A stretch of 64,000 nt of DNA from Synechococcus sp. SB0662_bin_14. Its GTDB lineage: Bacteria > Cyanobacteriota > Cyanobacteriia > PCC-6307 > Cyanobiaceae. The number at the start of each line of letters is the position of its first letter. Position 1 is the stretch's first letter. Positions 9,751 to 21,203 of this stretch are shown here, piece by piece. The translations under genes and the position numbers were made by a program. The stretch spans positions 35,877 through 99,876 of the forward strand of contig VXNS01000021.1 in NCBI GenBank assembly GCA_009840445.1, written 5' to 3'. The notes under the pieces were generated by a model. That model was not told where the DNA came from. It ran no database searches and saw only the letters and a list, made by a program, of their open reading frames with translations.

Positions 9751-11196
9751 TCAGCGGCCTCCAACGGTGATGCGGTCCACCTTGACGTGGGGTTGGCCAA
9801 CGGTGACGTAGACACTGCCGCTCACGGAACCACAGAAGCCGGCAGCAAGGGCGGTGTCGTCGGCGCACATGGAAATTCTGGGCAGGACCGTCACGGCATC
9901 GCCAATCAGGGTGGCCCCCTTCACCGGCTTGTCCTCCCGCAGGCAGCCGTTCTCGATCCAATAGGCCTCCTCCACCGCAAAGTTGAACTGGCCGGTGGGT
10001 CCCACACTGCCGCCCCCCATCTGTTTGCAATAGAGGCCGTGGTCAATGGAGTCGATCAGGTCCCCGGGCTTGTGGGGGCCGGAGGCAATGAAGGTGTTGC
10101 GCATCCGACTGGCCGCCGCAAAACCATGGCTCTGGCGCCGACCACTGCCCGTGCGGGGGTGCCCCGTGCGCATCTCGCCGGCGCGATCACTCAGGAAGCA
10201 CTGCAAAACACCGTCCTTAATCAAGACCGTGCGCTGGGGCGCCATGCCCTCGTCGTCCATGGTCAGGGAGCCAAAGCTGTTGGGGCTGAGCCCCTCGTCA
10301 ACGGCGGTGACCGCAGGATGGGCAATGGCTTGGCCAATTTTGTCGGCAAAGGGGGTGGAGCCCCGCTCCACCTGGGTGGTCTCCAGCAAATGGCCACAGG
10401 CCTCATGGAAAATGACGCCCCCGAAACGATTGGCCAGCACCACGGGGTAGTCGCCAGCCTTTACGACATCGGCATAAAGCATCTTGCCGGCGCTCCGGCA
10501 GGCGGAAACGGCCACGTCCTCCACAGGCCAGTTGGCCAGAAAGTCGGGATCGTCCGCACGCCCGTCACGGCGGCTGATGGTGGCGCGATGGTCCCCGTCG
10601 GCGGCCAGCAGGGTGAGGCCCGTGGTTTGATGGAGGCGCAGGTCACGGGCAAAGGTGCCGTCGCTGGCGGCCACCAGCACCTCCTGCCAGTCCCGGGCGA
10701 AGCTGGCCCGGCGGGCCTGGAGGTGGCGGCCATGGCGATCCAGAGCAGCCGTGGCCTGCCGCAAACGCTCGGCGGCATCCGGCACCGTAGGGCAGGCCTT
10801 GAGCCATTGCTCCTTGACGCTGCCGTAGTCTCGCAACGCCGCCAAGCCCTGCCACCTGCTGGCGCTGGCGCTCCGGCAGAGACCCAACATGCCGAGGGCC
10901 TGCTCCAGAGCCGTCATCAGGGCAGGGCCGCTGAGGTCGTTGGTGGCGGCAAAGCCGTCGCAGTTTCCTTTGAAGACACGGATGCCGGCGCCACAACCCA
11001 GGGCGGGACTCACGCTGGTGATGCGCTCCTGCTCCGCCAACACACTGAGTTGGTCGTTGCGTTCCACGAAAATCTCCACCAGGTCCGCACCGGCCCCCAT
11101 CCCCGCCGCCAGCAACTCTTCCAGGCGAGACCGCCACCTTTCATCCAGGGGATCCAGACGGGAGGTGACAGGTGGATCAAGGCAGAGGGAAGGCAT
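9751..11196 (-). CDS. tldD: TldD family metalloprotease
   Basis: The product is about 481 residues. The zinc-binding motif H-E-A-C-G-H is visible in G-V-I-F-H-E-A-C-G-H-L-L-E, marking this as the catalytic subunit, with the downstream G-G-G-S-V-x-P-T-G-Q-F-N-F region typical of TldD. It is a soluble cytoplasmic protease that works with TldE, encoded 4 bases downstream and almost certainly in the same operon. I choose ATG 11196. A TTG at 11211 would add five residues. Confidence 0.94.
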   Translation of the reverse strand: MPSLCLDPPVTSRLDPLDERWRSRLEELLAAGMGAGADLVEIFVERNDQLSVLAEQERITSVSPALGCGAGIRVFKGNCDGFAATNDLSGPALMTALEQALGMLGLCRSASASRWQGLAALRDYGSVKEQWLKACPTVPDAAERLRQATAALDRHGRHLQARRASFARDWQEVLVAASDGTFARDLRLHQTTGLTLLAADGDHRATISRRDGRADDPDFLANWPVEDVAVSACRSAGKMLYADVVKAGDYPVVLANRFGGVIFHEACGHLLETTQVERGSTPFADKIGQAIAHPAVTAVDEGLSPNSFGSLTMDDEGMAPQRTVLIKDGVLQCFLSDRAGEMRTGHPRTGSGRRQSHGFAAASRMRNTFIASGPHKPGDLIDSIDHGLYCKQMGGGSVGPTGQFNFAVEEAYWIENGCLREDKPVKGATLIGDAVTVLPRISMCADDTALAAGFCGSVSGSVYVTVGQPHVKVDRITVGGR

Positions 11197-11347
11197 AACG
11201 CTGAGCAGCAAAACAACAGAGACGCCTCCCGACGAGACAGGATGACGTCTCCAAAACGCTGTGAATAGTTTAGGGAGTCTTACCGCTTGTGGTGAAGGGT
11301 CGCTTGTGGCAGTAGGCTAGCGAATGAATGATGTTGACGTTAATCAA

Positions 11348-11480
11348 GGGCACCACGAAAAATTGGACAAAGCCCTCCAGTGGGCTGCCGTCTCACCATG
11401 AGAAAGTCAGTTGTAGAGGGGTTTTTCATAGAGCAGCAAGCTTCCCCATGCAGGGGGAACGGCAATTTTTCGTGGTGCCC
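11348..11480. mobile_element. MITE-like element, copy 1 (133 bp)
   Basis: The element is bounded by perfect 17-bp terminal inverted repeats, GGGCACCACGAAAAATT at 11348-11364 and its reverse complement at 11464-11480. The match extends by A/T outside and G/C inside. No transposase is encoded. The interior resembles copy 2 at 12587-12717 in order and wording (CAAAGC-CTCCAGTG, CATGAGAA-GTCAGT). No target-site duplication is clear beyond a possible CA. The mobilising transposase is not in the window. Confidence 0.75.
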
Positions 11481-12021
11481 TCAGGTTCGCATATCATTTT
11501 TGTTGCAGAACTGCCTTTGATATGACAAAATGTTTACGTTTTCTTTTTTGTGCTTCCCGTGTCTGCTGCATCCTCAAAATGCCTGGTGTTCCACCTTCTC
11601 CGTTTCACCAAGACACTGGTCGCCACCATCCTCACCGTTGCTATGGCCATAGCCATGTCCCTCAAGTGGCCAAGGGATAGGGCCAACAGCAGGGACCGCT
11701 AGGGATCAACAAGATAGGGAGTAAGCCCATCAAGGGAGTCCTTTCCCGGTTGGCGGCCAGTTGCCTCCTTGGGGCCGCGCCTGTGCCATAAGACCTGATG
11801 GCCGTGGGGCCAAACTGGGGAGCCTTCCCCGGATTGATCCCAAACCGACAATCTTCCCCCTATGCATCTTCCCTATTAAGGCAAGGGAAGACATGGGGCC
11901 ATTGACCCTTCTCTGACGGCCTGCTAAGTTGGGCCTGGGCTGGCGTAGCCTGCACATCGCCCCCAAGCCCTTGGCTACCCCTTCCTTAATTTATTTCAAT
12001 GCTTTCCTTTGCCCTTTTCTC
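11481..12021. other. Gene-poor stretch between MITE copy 1 and the AT-rich gene
   Basis: About 540 bases without a convincing gene. One plus-strand ORF from GTG 11559 to TAG 11702 would give 47 residues with a single hydrophobic stretch (L-V-A-T-I-L-T-V-A-M-A-I-A-M), reminiscent of tiny photosystem subunits, but it has no Shine-Dalgarno sequence and I match it to no family. The remainder shows no RNA gene I can recognise. Confidence 0.4.
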
Positions 12022-12523
12022 ATGCCTAATTCCCTTCCTTCAGGAAAATCCACAGCCTCTAAAACAGTAATACAATTTACCGATAATTTAGGATTATTTT
12101 TATTCAGCGTCCTTGTTAGTTCTTTGCTCTCTCCAGCATTTTTATTTTATCCTATGGCAATGGCTTATGTTCATGGGAAATATCCTTCTGTTAAAGATTT
12201 TCAAGCTCTAGTATTTACAGGTAGATATATTAAAGGCGCTTTAGTTGGTTGGTTGCTGACTTTAATTCCAATAGTTAGGTATTTCTGCTTTACCTTTTTA
12301 TTCTCATTTTATTTTCACTACAGACAAAGAATCGTTTGAGATTATCGGAGAATCAATATCTAAATCTCTTGAAGAACCCATGTTTATTGTTAAATCTATA
12401 GTGTTCCAGACAGTAAGCTTATTTGGAGTCTGTTTATGTTTTATAGGTCAATTCGCAACAGTCCCTTTAGCTTGTATCTCCTTATATGGTAAAGCTGTTA
12501 AGATAATGGAAGAATCTACTTAA
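12022..12523 (+). pseudogene. AT-rich membrane-protein gene with a frameshift
   Basis: From ATG 12022 (M-P-N-S-L-P-S-G-K) an ORF encodes two or three hydrophobic segments and stops at TGA 12337. Another frame, open from 12275, continues smoothly with T-D-K-E-S-F-E-I-I-G-E-S and further hydrophobic sequence to TAA 12523, ending K-I-M-E-E-S-T. The two parts read as one membrane protein of about 165 residues broken by a one-base-type shift between 12275 and 12337. The sequence is strikingly AT-rich compared with the rest of the window and lies between two MITE-like elements, suggesting foreign origin and decay. I recognise no family. Confidence 0.6.
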
Positions 12524-12586
12524 AGATTTAAAGAACCTCACAGCACTGAGCAGCTACCCCCAACACTGATAAGCCAACACTCTTAA

Positions 12587-12717
12587 GGGCACCTCGAAAA
12601 ATTGGGCAAAGCTCTCCAGTGTACCGTCCCATCATGAGAAGGTCAGTCCTGGATTGGGTTTCGTCTGGACTAGCCAGCTTTGCCAGGGCGAGGGGACGGT
12701 AATTTTTCGAGGTGCCC
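12587..12717. mobile_element. MITE-like element, copy 2 (131 bp)
   Basis: Terminal inverted repeats are GGGCACCTCGAAAAATT at 12587-12603 and its exact reverse complement at 12701-12717. They differ from copy 1 by one base in each arm, and the change is matched in both arms so pairing is kept. No coding capacity. The interior is related to copy 1 but diverged on the right side. Together the two copies indicate a non-autonomous transposable family active in this lineage. Confidence 0.75.
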
Positions 12718-12768
12718 ATGAGATAAAAGTCAACTTTAACATGGACAGACCATCTCAACTCTTTCTTG

Positions 12769-13020
12769 TTACAGAATGTCAGGATTTCCTTCCCAAGTTC
12801 CTAGAACTTTTTGAAGAAGGACAGAATTACTAAGGAGGGTCAGACCCAACAAGAAGATGCCCACCGTATTGCCTATGGTCTGACCTATGATGTATCCGCC
12901 CATGGTGGGGCCAAAGGTAAAAACCCCATGAAGGGAGCGCAGAACCCCAATCAGCAGGTTACCGACGGCGGCAACCAGGAACAGCAGGGCAACGCCTTTA
13001 CTTAACGGGGATTGGAGCAT
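12769..13020 (-). CDS. Small hypothetical two-helix membrane protein
   Basis: An 83-residue ORF begins at ATG 13020 with a short polar start, then two hydrophobic segments (about residues 9-28 and 45-66) rich in small residues (G-G-Y-I-I-G-Q-T-I-G-N), typical of packed membrane helices. No family is recognised. Composition is intermediate between the AT-rich neighbour and the core genome. It stands alone, with no clear operon partner or Shine-Dalgarno sequence, so it could be a lineage-specific gene or a fragment. Confidence 0.5.
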   Translation of the reverse strand: MLQSPLSKGVALLFLVAAVGNLLIGVLRSLHGVFTFGPTMGGYIIGQTIGNTVGIFLLGLTLLSNSVLLQKVLGTWEGNPDIL

Positions 13021-13495
13021 GGAAAGGGGTAAAGGGCCAAGCGTGGATTGTAACAGAGACCATCAAGGCGTTCTGCCTGGCGGGTTGCTCTGAACCATGG
13101 GATTCCCTGCCAATCCTTGCTCCACAACAAGGAGTTGTAAAAATTAATGTTTCTGGTTGTTACGACTTCCCAGTGGGCCTACCCTGTTCCTGGATTCTTC
13201 AGAATCCCCACAACCAGAAAGGAGGAGAGCCAGCGCATGGTAAAATGGTAAAAACGAAGTGCAACGCAGTGGCAAGGTAGCAGCATCAATTATGTCAAGG
13301 AAGGTATGTCATAATTCACAAAACTTGATTGCTTCAGAATGTTATAATCCTGGAGTCTCAAGCCGCGCTGCTGGATTTCCTCCAAGGAAACCCTGGCACC
13401 CCTCACCCCCAGGCCCACCCCTTTCAACTGTGCGGCAACGACACAGGGAGCCCGGGGAAAAAGCGGGGTGGGGTGTACATGGATGAGGAGGGAGG
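13021..13495. other. Intergenic stretch downstream of acsF
   Basis: No gene is supported here. It contains the palindromic element at 13150-13220. A TATAAT box at 13342-13347 is preceded at 12 bases by TTGATT, too close for a normal sigma-70 promoter, and no plus-strand gene follows before the convergent acsF. Confidence 0.4.
13150..13220. repeat. 71-bp palindromic element
   Basis: A perfect 11-bp inverted repeat (TTTCTGGTTGT at 13150-13160, ACAACCAGAAA at 13210-13220) encloses a second small palindrome GGATTCTTCAGAATCC at 13192-13207. The whole can fold as a branched hairpin. Terminal inverted repeats around a short non-coding core suggest another small mobile element or a structured RNA. 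Function is not determined. Confidence 0.4.
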
Positions 13496-14581
13496 CTAGC
13501 GAATGGCGGGTTGCAGAACCTGTGAGGCAACAGGCTTGAGGAAAAACAACCGGGCCATTTCCCAGGCGTTGGCCACCCAGAAGGGGAGTTTGCGCAACGT
13601 CTTCACCACTACGGGAGTCTGATGGGCATCGGCAGCGGCGAGACGTTTGTTGTTGCCCACAATCCGCTCCAGGCGGGTGTAGAAATCCGGGTGATCCACG
13701 TCCAGAACCACTGGAAAGATCCGTGCGGAGGTTTCGTTGGTTTTGGCAATCACGTGCTTATCGTAATCCCGGGCATCCAGGCCAAGGGCTTCGTAAAACT
13801 CCTTGCGGGCCACGTCCCGCACATACATGGTGGCAAAGACCGTCAACAGGAAGAAACGACACCAGAGACGGGCCACGGGACCCCGCACCGTGTCCGGCTG
13901 AGACTTCATCAGGGCGTCGAAGAAGTCCCCATGGCGGTTCTCGTCCTGGCACCATCTTTCAAAGAAGTTGAAGATGGGGAAAATTTTGCTCTCCGGATGC
14001 TTTTCAAGATGGCGGAAGATCGTGATATAGCGCCAGTAGCCAATTTTTTCCGAGAGATAGGTGGCATAAAAGATGAATTTTGGCTGGAAGAACGTATAGT
14101 CTTTGTTGGCGGTGAGGAAGCCCAGGTCAAGCTGCATCCCAAAGTCCGCCATGGACTTGTTCAGAAATCCGGCATGACGGGCCTCGTCACGGGACATATA
14201 CTGGAAGCACTCCGCCAGCAGGGGGTTTTTCTGTTTGATGCGGCGGCTTAACTCCTTATAGAGAAGAAAGCCGGAAAATTCCGACGTGCAACTCTGCTCC
14301 AGAAATTCCACAAACACCCGCCGGGTCTCGGGATCCAGCTTGTCTGCGGCCCCTTCAAATTCCTGGTCGCGGACGAAATGGTGGCGGTTGTAATCCTTAC
14401 GAAACTCCTCGCAGACCGCTTCGAGTTCCGCCTCATTGGGCCGCAGGTCCATGGCGGCCATGGCGTCAAAGTCCGTGGTGTAGAAGCGGGGGGTGAGGAT
14501 GGTGTCCTTGACCGGCGCCTTCACCCCTGGGCGAAGCTCGTCAAAGCCGGAGGTGGTGGGTGCTGGGGCAGTGCTAACCAT
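13496..14581 (-). CDS. acsF: Mg-protoporphyrin IX monomethyl ester oxidative cyclase (aerobic)
   Basis: The product is 361 residues. It forms the isocyclic fifth ring of chlorophyll using O2, ferredoxin-derived electrons and a diiron site, probably at the membrane with an Ycf54-type partner. Diiron ligand motifs are visible: E in [15 protein letters not shown] in [11 protein letters not shown], and D-E-N-R-H in [12 protein letters not shown] start at ATG 14581 (M-V-S-T-A-P-A-P); the 13 residues upstream are not family-like. This gene alone marks the organism as an oxygenic phototroph (or aerobic chlorophyll maker). Confidence 0.97.
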   Translation of the reverse strand: MVSTAPAPTTSGFDELRPGVKAPVKDTILTPRFYTTDFDAMAAMDLRPNEAELEAVCEEFRKDYNRHHFVRDQEFEGAADKLDPETRRVFVEFLEQSCTSEFSGFLLYKELSRRIKQKNPLLAECFQYMSRDEARHAGFLNKSMADFGMQLDLGFLTANKDYTFFQPKFIFYATYLSEKIGYWRYITIFRHLEKHPESKIFPIFNFFERWCQDENRHGDFFDALMKSQPDTVRGPVARLWCRFFLLTVFATMYVRDVARKEFYEALGLDARDYDKHVIAKTNETSARIFPVVLDVDHPDFYTRLERIVGNNKRLAAADAHQTPVVVKTLRKLPFWVANAWEMARLFFLKPVASQVLQPAIR

Positions 14582-14730
14582 GTGAAGACGGGCGGACGAA
14601 ACAAGATGGCGCACCGACAATGGGCGCCGTTTGCAGCCCAGTGTACTGGCGTGGCGCCATGGAGTTCGGCTCTGTTACAGAGTCGGGCAGCGCCGATGAG
14701 CTGAAGATGAGATGAGCTGGAACCGAAGGC

Positions 14731-15210
14731 TCAGTTGGGGCCGAGCCACTTCTGCCCGTTGAGGCGCTGCACCAGGCGCGCCACCAGCAGGGCCAGGGAC
14801 ATGCGCTTCTCGTCGACGAGAAAAGGCTCCAGAAGGGATGCTTCCTGCCCGGACTCCGCCAGGGCAAAGGTTTTACGGCTGTTGATGTCCGGTTTCTCGA
14901 AGCAGAGCCAGAACCGGCGCGGTCCCGGCAGTTCCCCCTGAATCTGCCAGCACTGCCCCCCCACAACGGGCATGGGACCTTCCTGCCATTGGAGTGTTGG
15001 CGCAGGTCTCCCATGGGCGGCGCAGGCCTGGGCCATGGCTGGCAGCAGCAGATTGGGGACAAACTCGGCAAAGGGTTGGTCCTCCGGTTGGGGCTTTTTC
15101 CTGGCCGCCGGCTTGCTGCCCGGCTTGGCTGCTGCCTTGGCCTTGACCGGCGCCGCTCCACGAGGCGCTGGCGAGGCTGTTGCGTCTCCGGTCACAGGCC
15201 TTGTGGTCAT
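14731..15210 (-). CDS. DUF2996 family protein
   Basis: The product is 159 residues. The first 50 are Ala/Pro/Lys-rich and low complexity. The rest matches my memory of DUF2996, a family conserved in cyanobacteria and plastids and linked in the literature to photosystem assembly (plant homologue LPA3). Seen: P-F-A-E-F-V-P-N-L-L-L-P-A-M-A, then K-P-D-I-N-S-R-K-T-F-A-L-A. I start at ATG 15210; an upstream extension lies over the next gene and is a shadow. Same strand as the neighbours, 22 bases after the preceding gene. Confidence 0.8.
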   Translation of the reverse strand: MTTRPVTGDATASPAPRGAAPVKAKAAAKPGSKPAARKKPQPEDQPFAEFVPNLLLPAMAQACAAHGRPAPTLQWQEGPMPVVGGQCWQIQGELPGPRRFWLCFEKPDINSRKTFALAESGQEASLLEPFLVDEKRMSLALLVARLVQRLNGQKWLGPN

Positions 15211-15232
15211 GGTTTGTTTCTCACCATAGCGC

Positions 15233-15715
15233 TCACCAGGTTTCAGCCTGTGGCGGCTGCCAGTCATCGTCGTCGTTGTAGGCGGGATCGCTATAGGCGG
15301 GAGACGGGGACCCGTCAGGGGCGGGACCGGGTGTCCGCCCCGGTCGCACCACACGGAACGGCACGTCCATGATGGGGGGTGGTCCCCCCAGGCTGGATTC
15401 CGTGTCTCGCCACGGCCCCGGGTCGGGATTGGGCTCGTCCCCCACGTCCTCGTCGCCGGCCCCCTCATGGTGGGTGTTCTCTTCCCGGCGCCGGCCCGGG
15501 GCGCTTCCCGTCTGCAGCAGCACGCCGGCGGCGCCGGCCCCCAGCGTGACACCAAGGCTGGAACTCAGCAGCAGCCAGCCCCCAATGGGGAGTGCAGGGG
15601 TGGTTCCAGTGAGCAGTTGCAGGTGGCGCTGCGGCTGACGCAAATTGTGGAACCCCACCCACACCGCCGCCAGCCACGGGCTGAGCAGCAGGAGAACCAG
15701 TAGGCCGCGCTTCAT
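15233..15715 (-). CDS. Hypothetical cyanobacterial membrane protein with acidic tail
   Basis: The product is 160 residues. Two hydrophobic segments (about residues 3-18 and 42-66) are followed by a long polar, Pro/Asp-rich tail ending D-D-D-D-W-Q-P-P-Q-A-E-T-W. The two-helix plus soluble tail layout recalls LapA-like (DUF1049-type) proteins, but I do not assign a family. I start at ATG 15715 ([11 protein letters not shown]). It overlaps the ubiX end by 4 bases, so the two are likely co-transcribed. Confidence 0.7.
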   Translation of the reverse strand: MKRGLLVLLLLSPWLAAVWVGFHNLRQPQRHLQLLTGTTPALPIGGWLLLSSSLGVTLGAGAAGVLLQTGSAPGRRREENTHHEGAGDEDVGDEPNPDPGPWRDTESSLGGPPPIMDVPFRVVRPGRTPGPAPDGSPSPAYSDPAYNDDDDWQPPQAETW

Positions 15716-16349
15716 GGTCCAGGCTCCCCGGTCGGAGGCCTGGGACCTTGCCAACGGGGTAGCTGCTGCCCCACGTCACAGCCCAGACTGTCCAAGATGC
15801 GGATCACCAGAAAATCCACCATGTCCTCCAGGGACTCCGGGCGCTGATACCAGGCGGGAATGGGCGGCGCGATGTGGGCCCCGGCCTCCGCGAGCCGCGT
15901 GAGGTTGCGCAGGTGGATCAGTGTCCAGGGCATCTCCCGGGGCGCAATCACCAGGGGGCGGCGCTCCTTGAGTTGCACGTCCGCAGCCCGCTCCAGCAAC
16001 TCCAAAGACACCCCGGCCGCCAGGCGGGCGACGGTCCCCATGGTGCAGGGCAGGATCACCATGCCCCGAACCGGATAGCTGCCACTGGCGATGGCGGCCC
16101 CAAGGGCGTTCCAGGGGTGACAGCGCAGTTGGCCGTCCTGGCAACCACACTGCCGACGCCAAAACGCCTCCTGGGCATCAGACTCCCTGGGCAGGATCAG
16201 CCCCTGCTCGTCCCGCCACACGTTGGCACAACCCCGGCTGGCCACCAACTCCACCTGCTGGCCACCACGGAGCAGAAGCTGGAGAGCACGGACAGCCAAC
16301 TGTTGTGCCGATGCGCCGGTCACCCCCATCACCAGTGGCCCCAGGTTGC

Positions 16350-16353
<4 letters not shown>
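15712..16353 (-). CDS. ubiX: UbiX-family flavin prenyltransferase
   Basis: The product is 213 residues. UbiX makes prenylated FMN, the cofactor of UbiD-type decarboxylases, used in quinone biosynthesis. The N-terminus G-V-T-G-A-S-A-Q is the flavoprotein-family phosphate-binding loop, and the segment [13 protein letters not shown] with downstream [13 protein letters not shown] is diagnostic. The start appears to be TTG at 16353, overlapping the gyrA stop (TTGA), so translation is coupled. Confidence 0.92.
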
Positions 16354-18947
<2,594 letters not shown>

Positions 18948-19065
18948 GCCGTAGAAGCTGGAGCAGACGGTTCACCGGCAGCAGAGAAGCAGGATGACAG
19001 CCACCATGGGATAAGTCTAGCGAAGTGCTGCCGACGCTCCCGTGTCCCCATTGCACCACCGCACC

Positions 19066-20193
19066 ATGGAGCAGTTGCAGCGCCGTCAGGCTGCAGGTGA
19101 GTTGCGGGTGCGCACCAGTGCGGAATTTCGTGCGGACGTGGCCACGGTGGGCTTGCAGAAGGCGTTTTCCAGAACCGATGTTCTGGCTGCGGGTGGCTGC
19201 AGCGTCAGTACCCAGGCCAGCCTCAACATTGGTCCGGGTCCCTGCGACCCCCCGATTCGGATCCAGCGGGCTGAACTGGGAGGGGTTCGCCTGCAATGCC
19301 ATGGCAGCAACAACAGCCTGACCATGCCCCTTGGCGGGGGAGACCGCCCGGAACACAGCGGTGCAACTGTGTTGAATGCCTTGCTCAAGGGGGCTTCCGT
19401 TCCTTTTGTCGCGTCCGGGGAGAAGCAGCCTCAGTTTCCGCGGCAAGAATTGGTGACCCAGGTGGATTTGGCCGGCCTGGGCATGACCCGTCTTCTGCTG
19501 CCACGGGCCATCAGCGAAAACGGCATTGTGGCGGTCAACAGTGGCGAGACAAGAATCTGGTCTTTCCATGGACCTCTGCTGGAGCGGCTGGGTAATGCGG
19601 TGTTCACAGCCCCTGGGGGACGCGGCATTGGCTTGAGCAGCCCTCGCCTGCACTGCCTGGGTGCCGGTTCCCCTGTCTTTGTGGCTGGCGCCGTTGGGGT
19701 GGTGACAGGTGCGGGGATTGGCCATCAACCCCGCTGCAAACGGCTGCCCGGCGACCATGCCCTGGCGCCGGGAGCCGTTGCGGCGGTCAGTGCCGATGCG
19801 GAACACATGAATCCAGCCTGGCTGCGTCCCTGTTGGTTTGGGGAGTTGGGAGCAGGCGTGATGGTGGCCTTGGCCGCCCCTGTTCCTCTCCTGACCGTGG
19901 AGACGGCAGCACCAGCAGGCTGTGGGGATCACCAACTCCAAGCGCCTGTGCTGGATTTTTCCATTCCACGACGGGTACGTCCCGTATTGGGTTGTGTCTC
20001 TTACAAAGACCTTCTCGGTGGACGGATCACTGTCAAGGGACATGCCGTCCCCACGGCATCCGCCACAAGCCTGCGTCTCACCGACCACGTCACGGCCGCT
20101 CTGGCAGAGAAGCTGCGGGACGGATCTTTCCCTTTGGTTGCCCCCTTCCAGCCCCTTCCGGAAAAACCGACTTTGACGCCCGTCAACAGCTAG
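19066..20193 (+). CDS. HcyBio (DUF39) family protein, putative homocysteine/sulfur incorporation
   Basis: The product is 375 residues. It matches the homocysteine-biosynthesis domain family (DUF39, PF01837) known from methanogens and also seen in cyanobacteria: D-V-L-A-A-G-x-C-S-V-S-T near 40, G-P-C-D-P-P-I, P-R-Q-E-L-V-T-Q-V-D-L, P-R-A-I-S-E-N-G-I-V-A-V-N-S, and G-x-G-I-G-L-S-S-P-R. Family members are implicated in sulfur transfer to aspartate semialdehyde. The exact reaction in cyanobacteria is not settled. I start at ATG 19066. Divergent from gyrA. Confidence 0.8.
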   Translation: MEQLQRRQAAGELRVRTSAEFRADVATVGLQKAFSRTDVLAAGGCSVSTQASLNIGPGPCDPPIRIQRAELGGVRLQCHGSNNSLTMPLGGGDRPEHSGATVLNALLKGASVPFVASGEKQPQFPRQELVTQVDLAGLGMTRLLLPRAISENGIVAVNSGETRIWSFHGPLLERLGNAVFTAPGGRGIGLSSPRLHCLGAGSPVFVAGAVGVVTGAGIGHQPRCKRLPGDHALAPGAVAAVSADAEHMNPAWLRPCWFGELGAGVMVALAAPVPLLTVETAAPAGCGDHQLQAPVLDFSIPRRVRPVLGCVSYKDLLGGRITVKGHAVPTASATSLRLTDHVTAALAEKLRDGSFPLVAPFQPLPEKPTLTPVNS

Positions 20194-20204
20194 TCTGAAT
20201 TGAC

Positions 20205-20648
20205 ATGCAACGTCCAGCAACAGCGATGCAGGACACGAAGGATATGCCTGAGCAAGCAAAGGCCACCCGTCAGTCGTCTGACGCCACGTCAGCCACTCCA
20301 GCACAACAGGCCTCCCGGCAGGCTGAGGGCAGTGGTGAGGGGGGAGAATTCCAGCTTCTGCTTGACCTGGTGCAGCGTTGGGTCGACAAGCAGGGCTGGA
20401 ACCTGTCCTTAAAAAGCCTTGGACGGCCCATTCGCAACCTGTTCCTGTTGATCGCTGCTCTGGCGGTGCTCCAGTTGGTCAGTGGTGTTGCCGAAGCATT
20501 GAACAGTATTCCCCTCCTGGGGAATACCTTGATGCTGGTGGCCTTGGTGCAGATTGCCGTTTTCACCCGTCACAACCTGCTTCGCCAAGCGGACAGACAG
20601 AACCTGCGCAAGCGCATCAATACATTGCTGGACGATACCTTTGGCTGA
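20205..20648 (+). CDS. CAAD-domain (CURT1-like) thylakoid membrane protein
   Basis: The product is up to 147 residues; a second in-frame ATG lies at 20226. A polar Gln/Ala/Ser-rich first half is followed by an amphipathic stretch, two membrane helices (about residues 82-100 and 105-120) and a charged tail. The pattern matches the CAAD domain (PF14159), found appended to some cyanobacterial aminoacyl-tRNA synthetases and in the CURT1 proteins that curve thylakoid membranes. Here it stands alone, as CurT-type proteins do. It is 11 bases after the HcyBio gene. Confidence 0.82.
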   Translation: MQRPATAMQDTKDMPEQAKATRQSSDATSATPAQQASRQAEGSGEGGEFQLLLDLVQRWVDKQGWNLSLKSLGRPIRNLFLLIAALAVLQLVSGVAEALNSIPLLGNTLMLVALVQIAVFTRHNLLRQADRQNLRKRINTLLDDTFG

Positions 20649-20689
20649 GACGTCAGGCTCCCCGCGGTCGTCTCCCTTTCCATCCGCCC

Positions 20690-20959
20690 ATGTCTGCTGC
20701 ATTTCTTCTGATCGAGAGCGTCAGCCGACTGGTTGCGCTCTATGGATTTCTCCTGATTCTCTACATCCTCAGCAGTTGGATTCCCCAGCTCAGACATTCC
20801 CGCGTGGGGGAAATTTTAGCCCAGGTGAGTGAGCCGTATCTGAGGTTGTTCCGGGGGATCATCCCCCTTTTGGGGGGCATTGACTTTTCCCCCATCCTGG
20901 CGTTCATTGTGCTGCGCTTGGTTCAGGGCATCCTGAACCAAGCGCAGGGAGCGCTGTAG
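20690..20959 (+). CDS. YggT family protein
   Basis: The product is 89 residues with two hydrophobic segments (residues 4-28 and 66-84) separated by the family signature S-W-I-P and D-P/E-P-Y-L-R-L-F-R-x-I-I-P, here V-S-E-P-Y-L-R-L-F-R-G-I-I-P, ending D-F-S-P-I-L-A-F-I-V-L-R. YggT/Ycf19 proteins are inner or thylakoid membrane proteins involved in chromosome/nucleoid or cell-division related roles. Start ATG 20690, a short distance after the CAAD gene on the same strand. Confidence 0.9.
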   Translation: MSAAFLLIESVSRLVALYGFLLILYILSSWIPQLRHSRVGEILAQVSEPYLRLFRGIIPLLGGIDFSPILAFIVLRLVQGILNQAQGAL

Positions 20960-21002
20960 GGATCCCACTGCCCTGGACGGGGCGGCAGAGGGGCGGAGCG
21001 TC

Positions 21003-21203
21003 TCAACCGATGTGCAGTTGACCGAGGATGCCGTAACCGCTGAGGGCTTCGGTGAGAACAGCCAGGAGGAAACCCAGCATGGCCACCCGTCCATTGAGCT
21101 TCTCGGCTTTGGCCAAGCGCTCCTGGCGGATTTGGGCTGATGCGGTTTCCTGGAACCACTGCTGATCAGCGTTGGTCGGGAAAGAAAAGGAAGTCGAGGT
21201 CAT
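21003..21203 (-). CDS. hli: High-light-inducible protein (HLIP, chlorophyll a/b-binding-like)
   Basis: The product is 66 residues with a single membrane helix carrying the chlorophyll-binding signature A-E-K-L-N-G-R-V-A-M-L-G-F. HLIPs associate with photosystem II assembly intermediates and dissipate excess energy. The polar first 30 residues are normal for the family. I start at ATG 21203 (M-T-S-T-S-F-S-F); the in-frame upstream extension contains unlikely Cys-rich sequence. It is convergent with the YggT gene and divergent from the RRM gene. Confidence 0.93.
   Translation of the reverse strand: MTSTSFSFPTNADQQWFQETASAQIRQERLAKAEKLNGRVAMLGFLLAVLTEALSGYGILGQLHIG

Noticed and set aside
11559..11702. 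47-codon plus-strand ORF with one hydrophobic helix, considered as a tiny photosystem subunit
   Set aside because: GTG start without a Shine-Dalgarno sequence, no match to PsbM, PsbX, PsbI, PetM or similar that I can recall, and located in a gene-poor patch.
13324..13347. TTGATT and TATAAT as a sigma-70 promoter
   Set aside because: Spacing is only 12 bases and no plus-strand gene follows.
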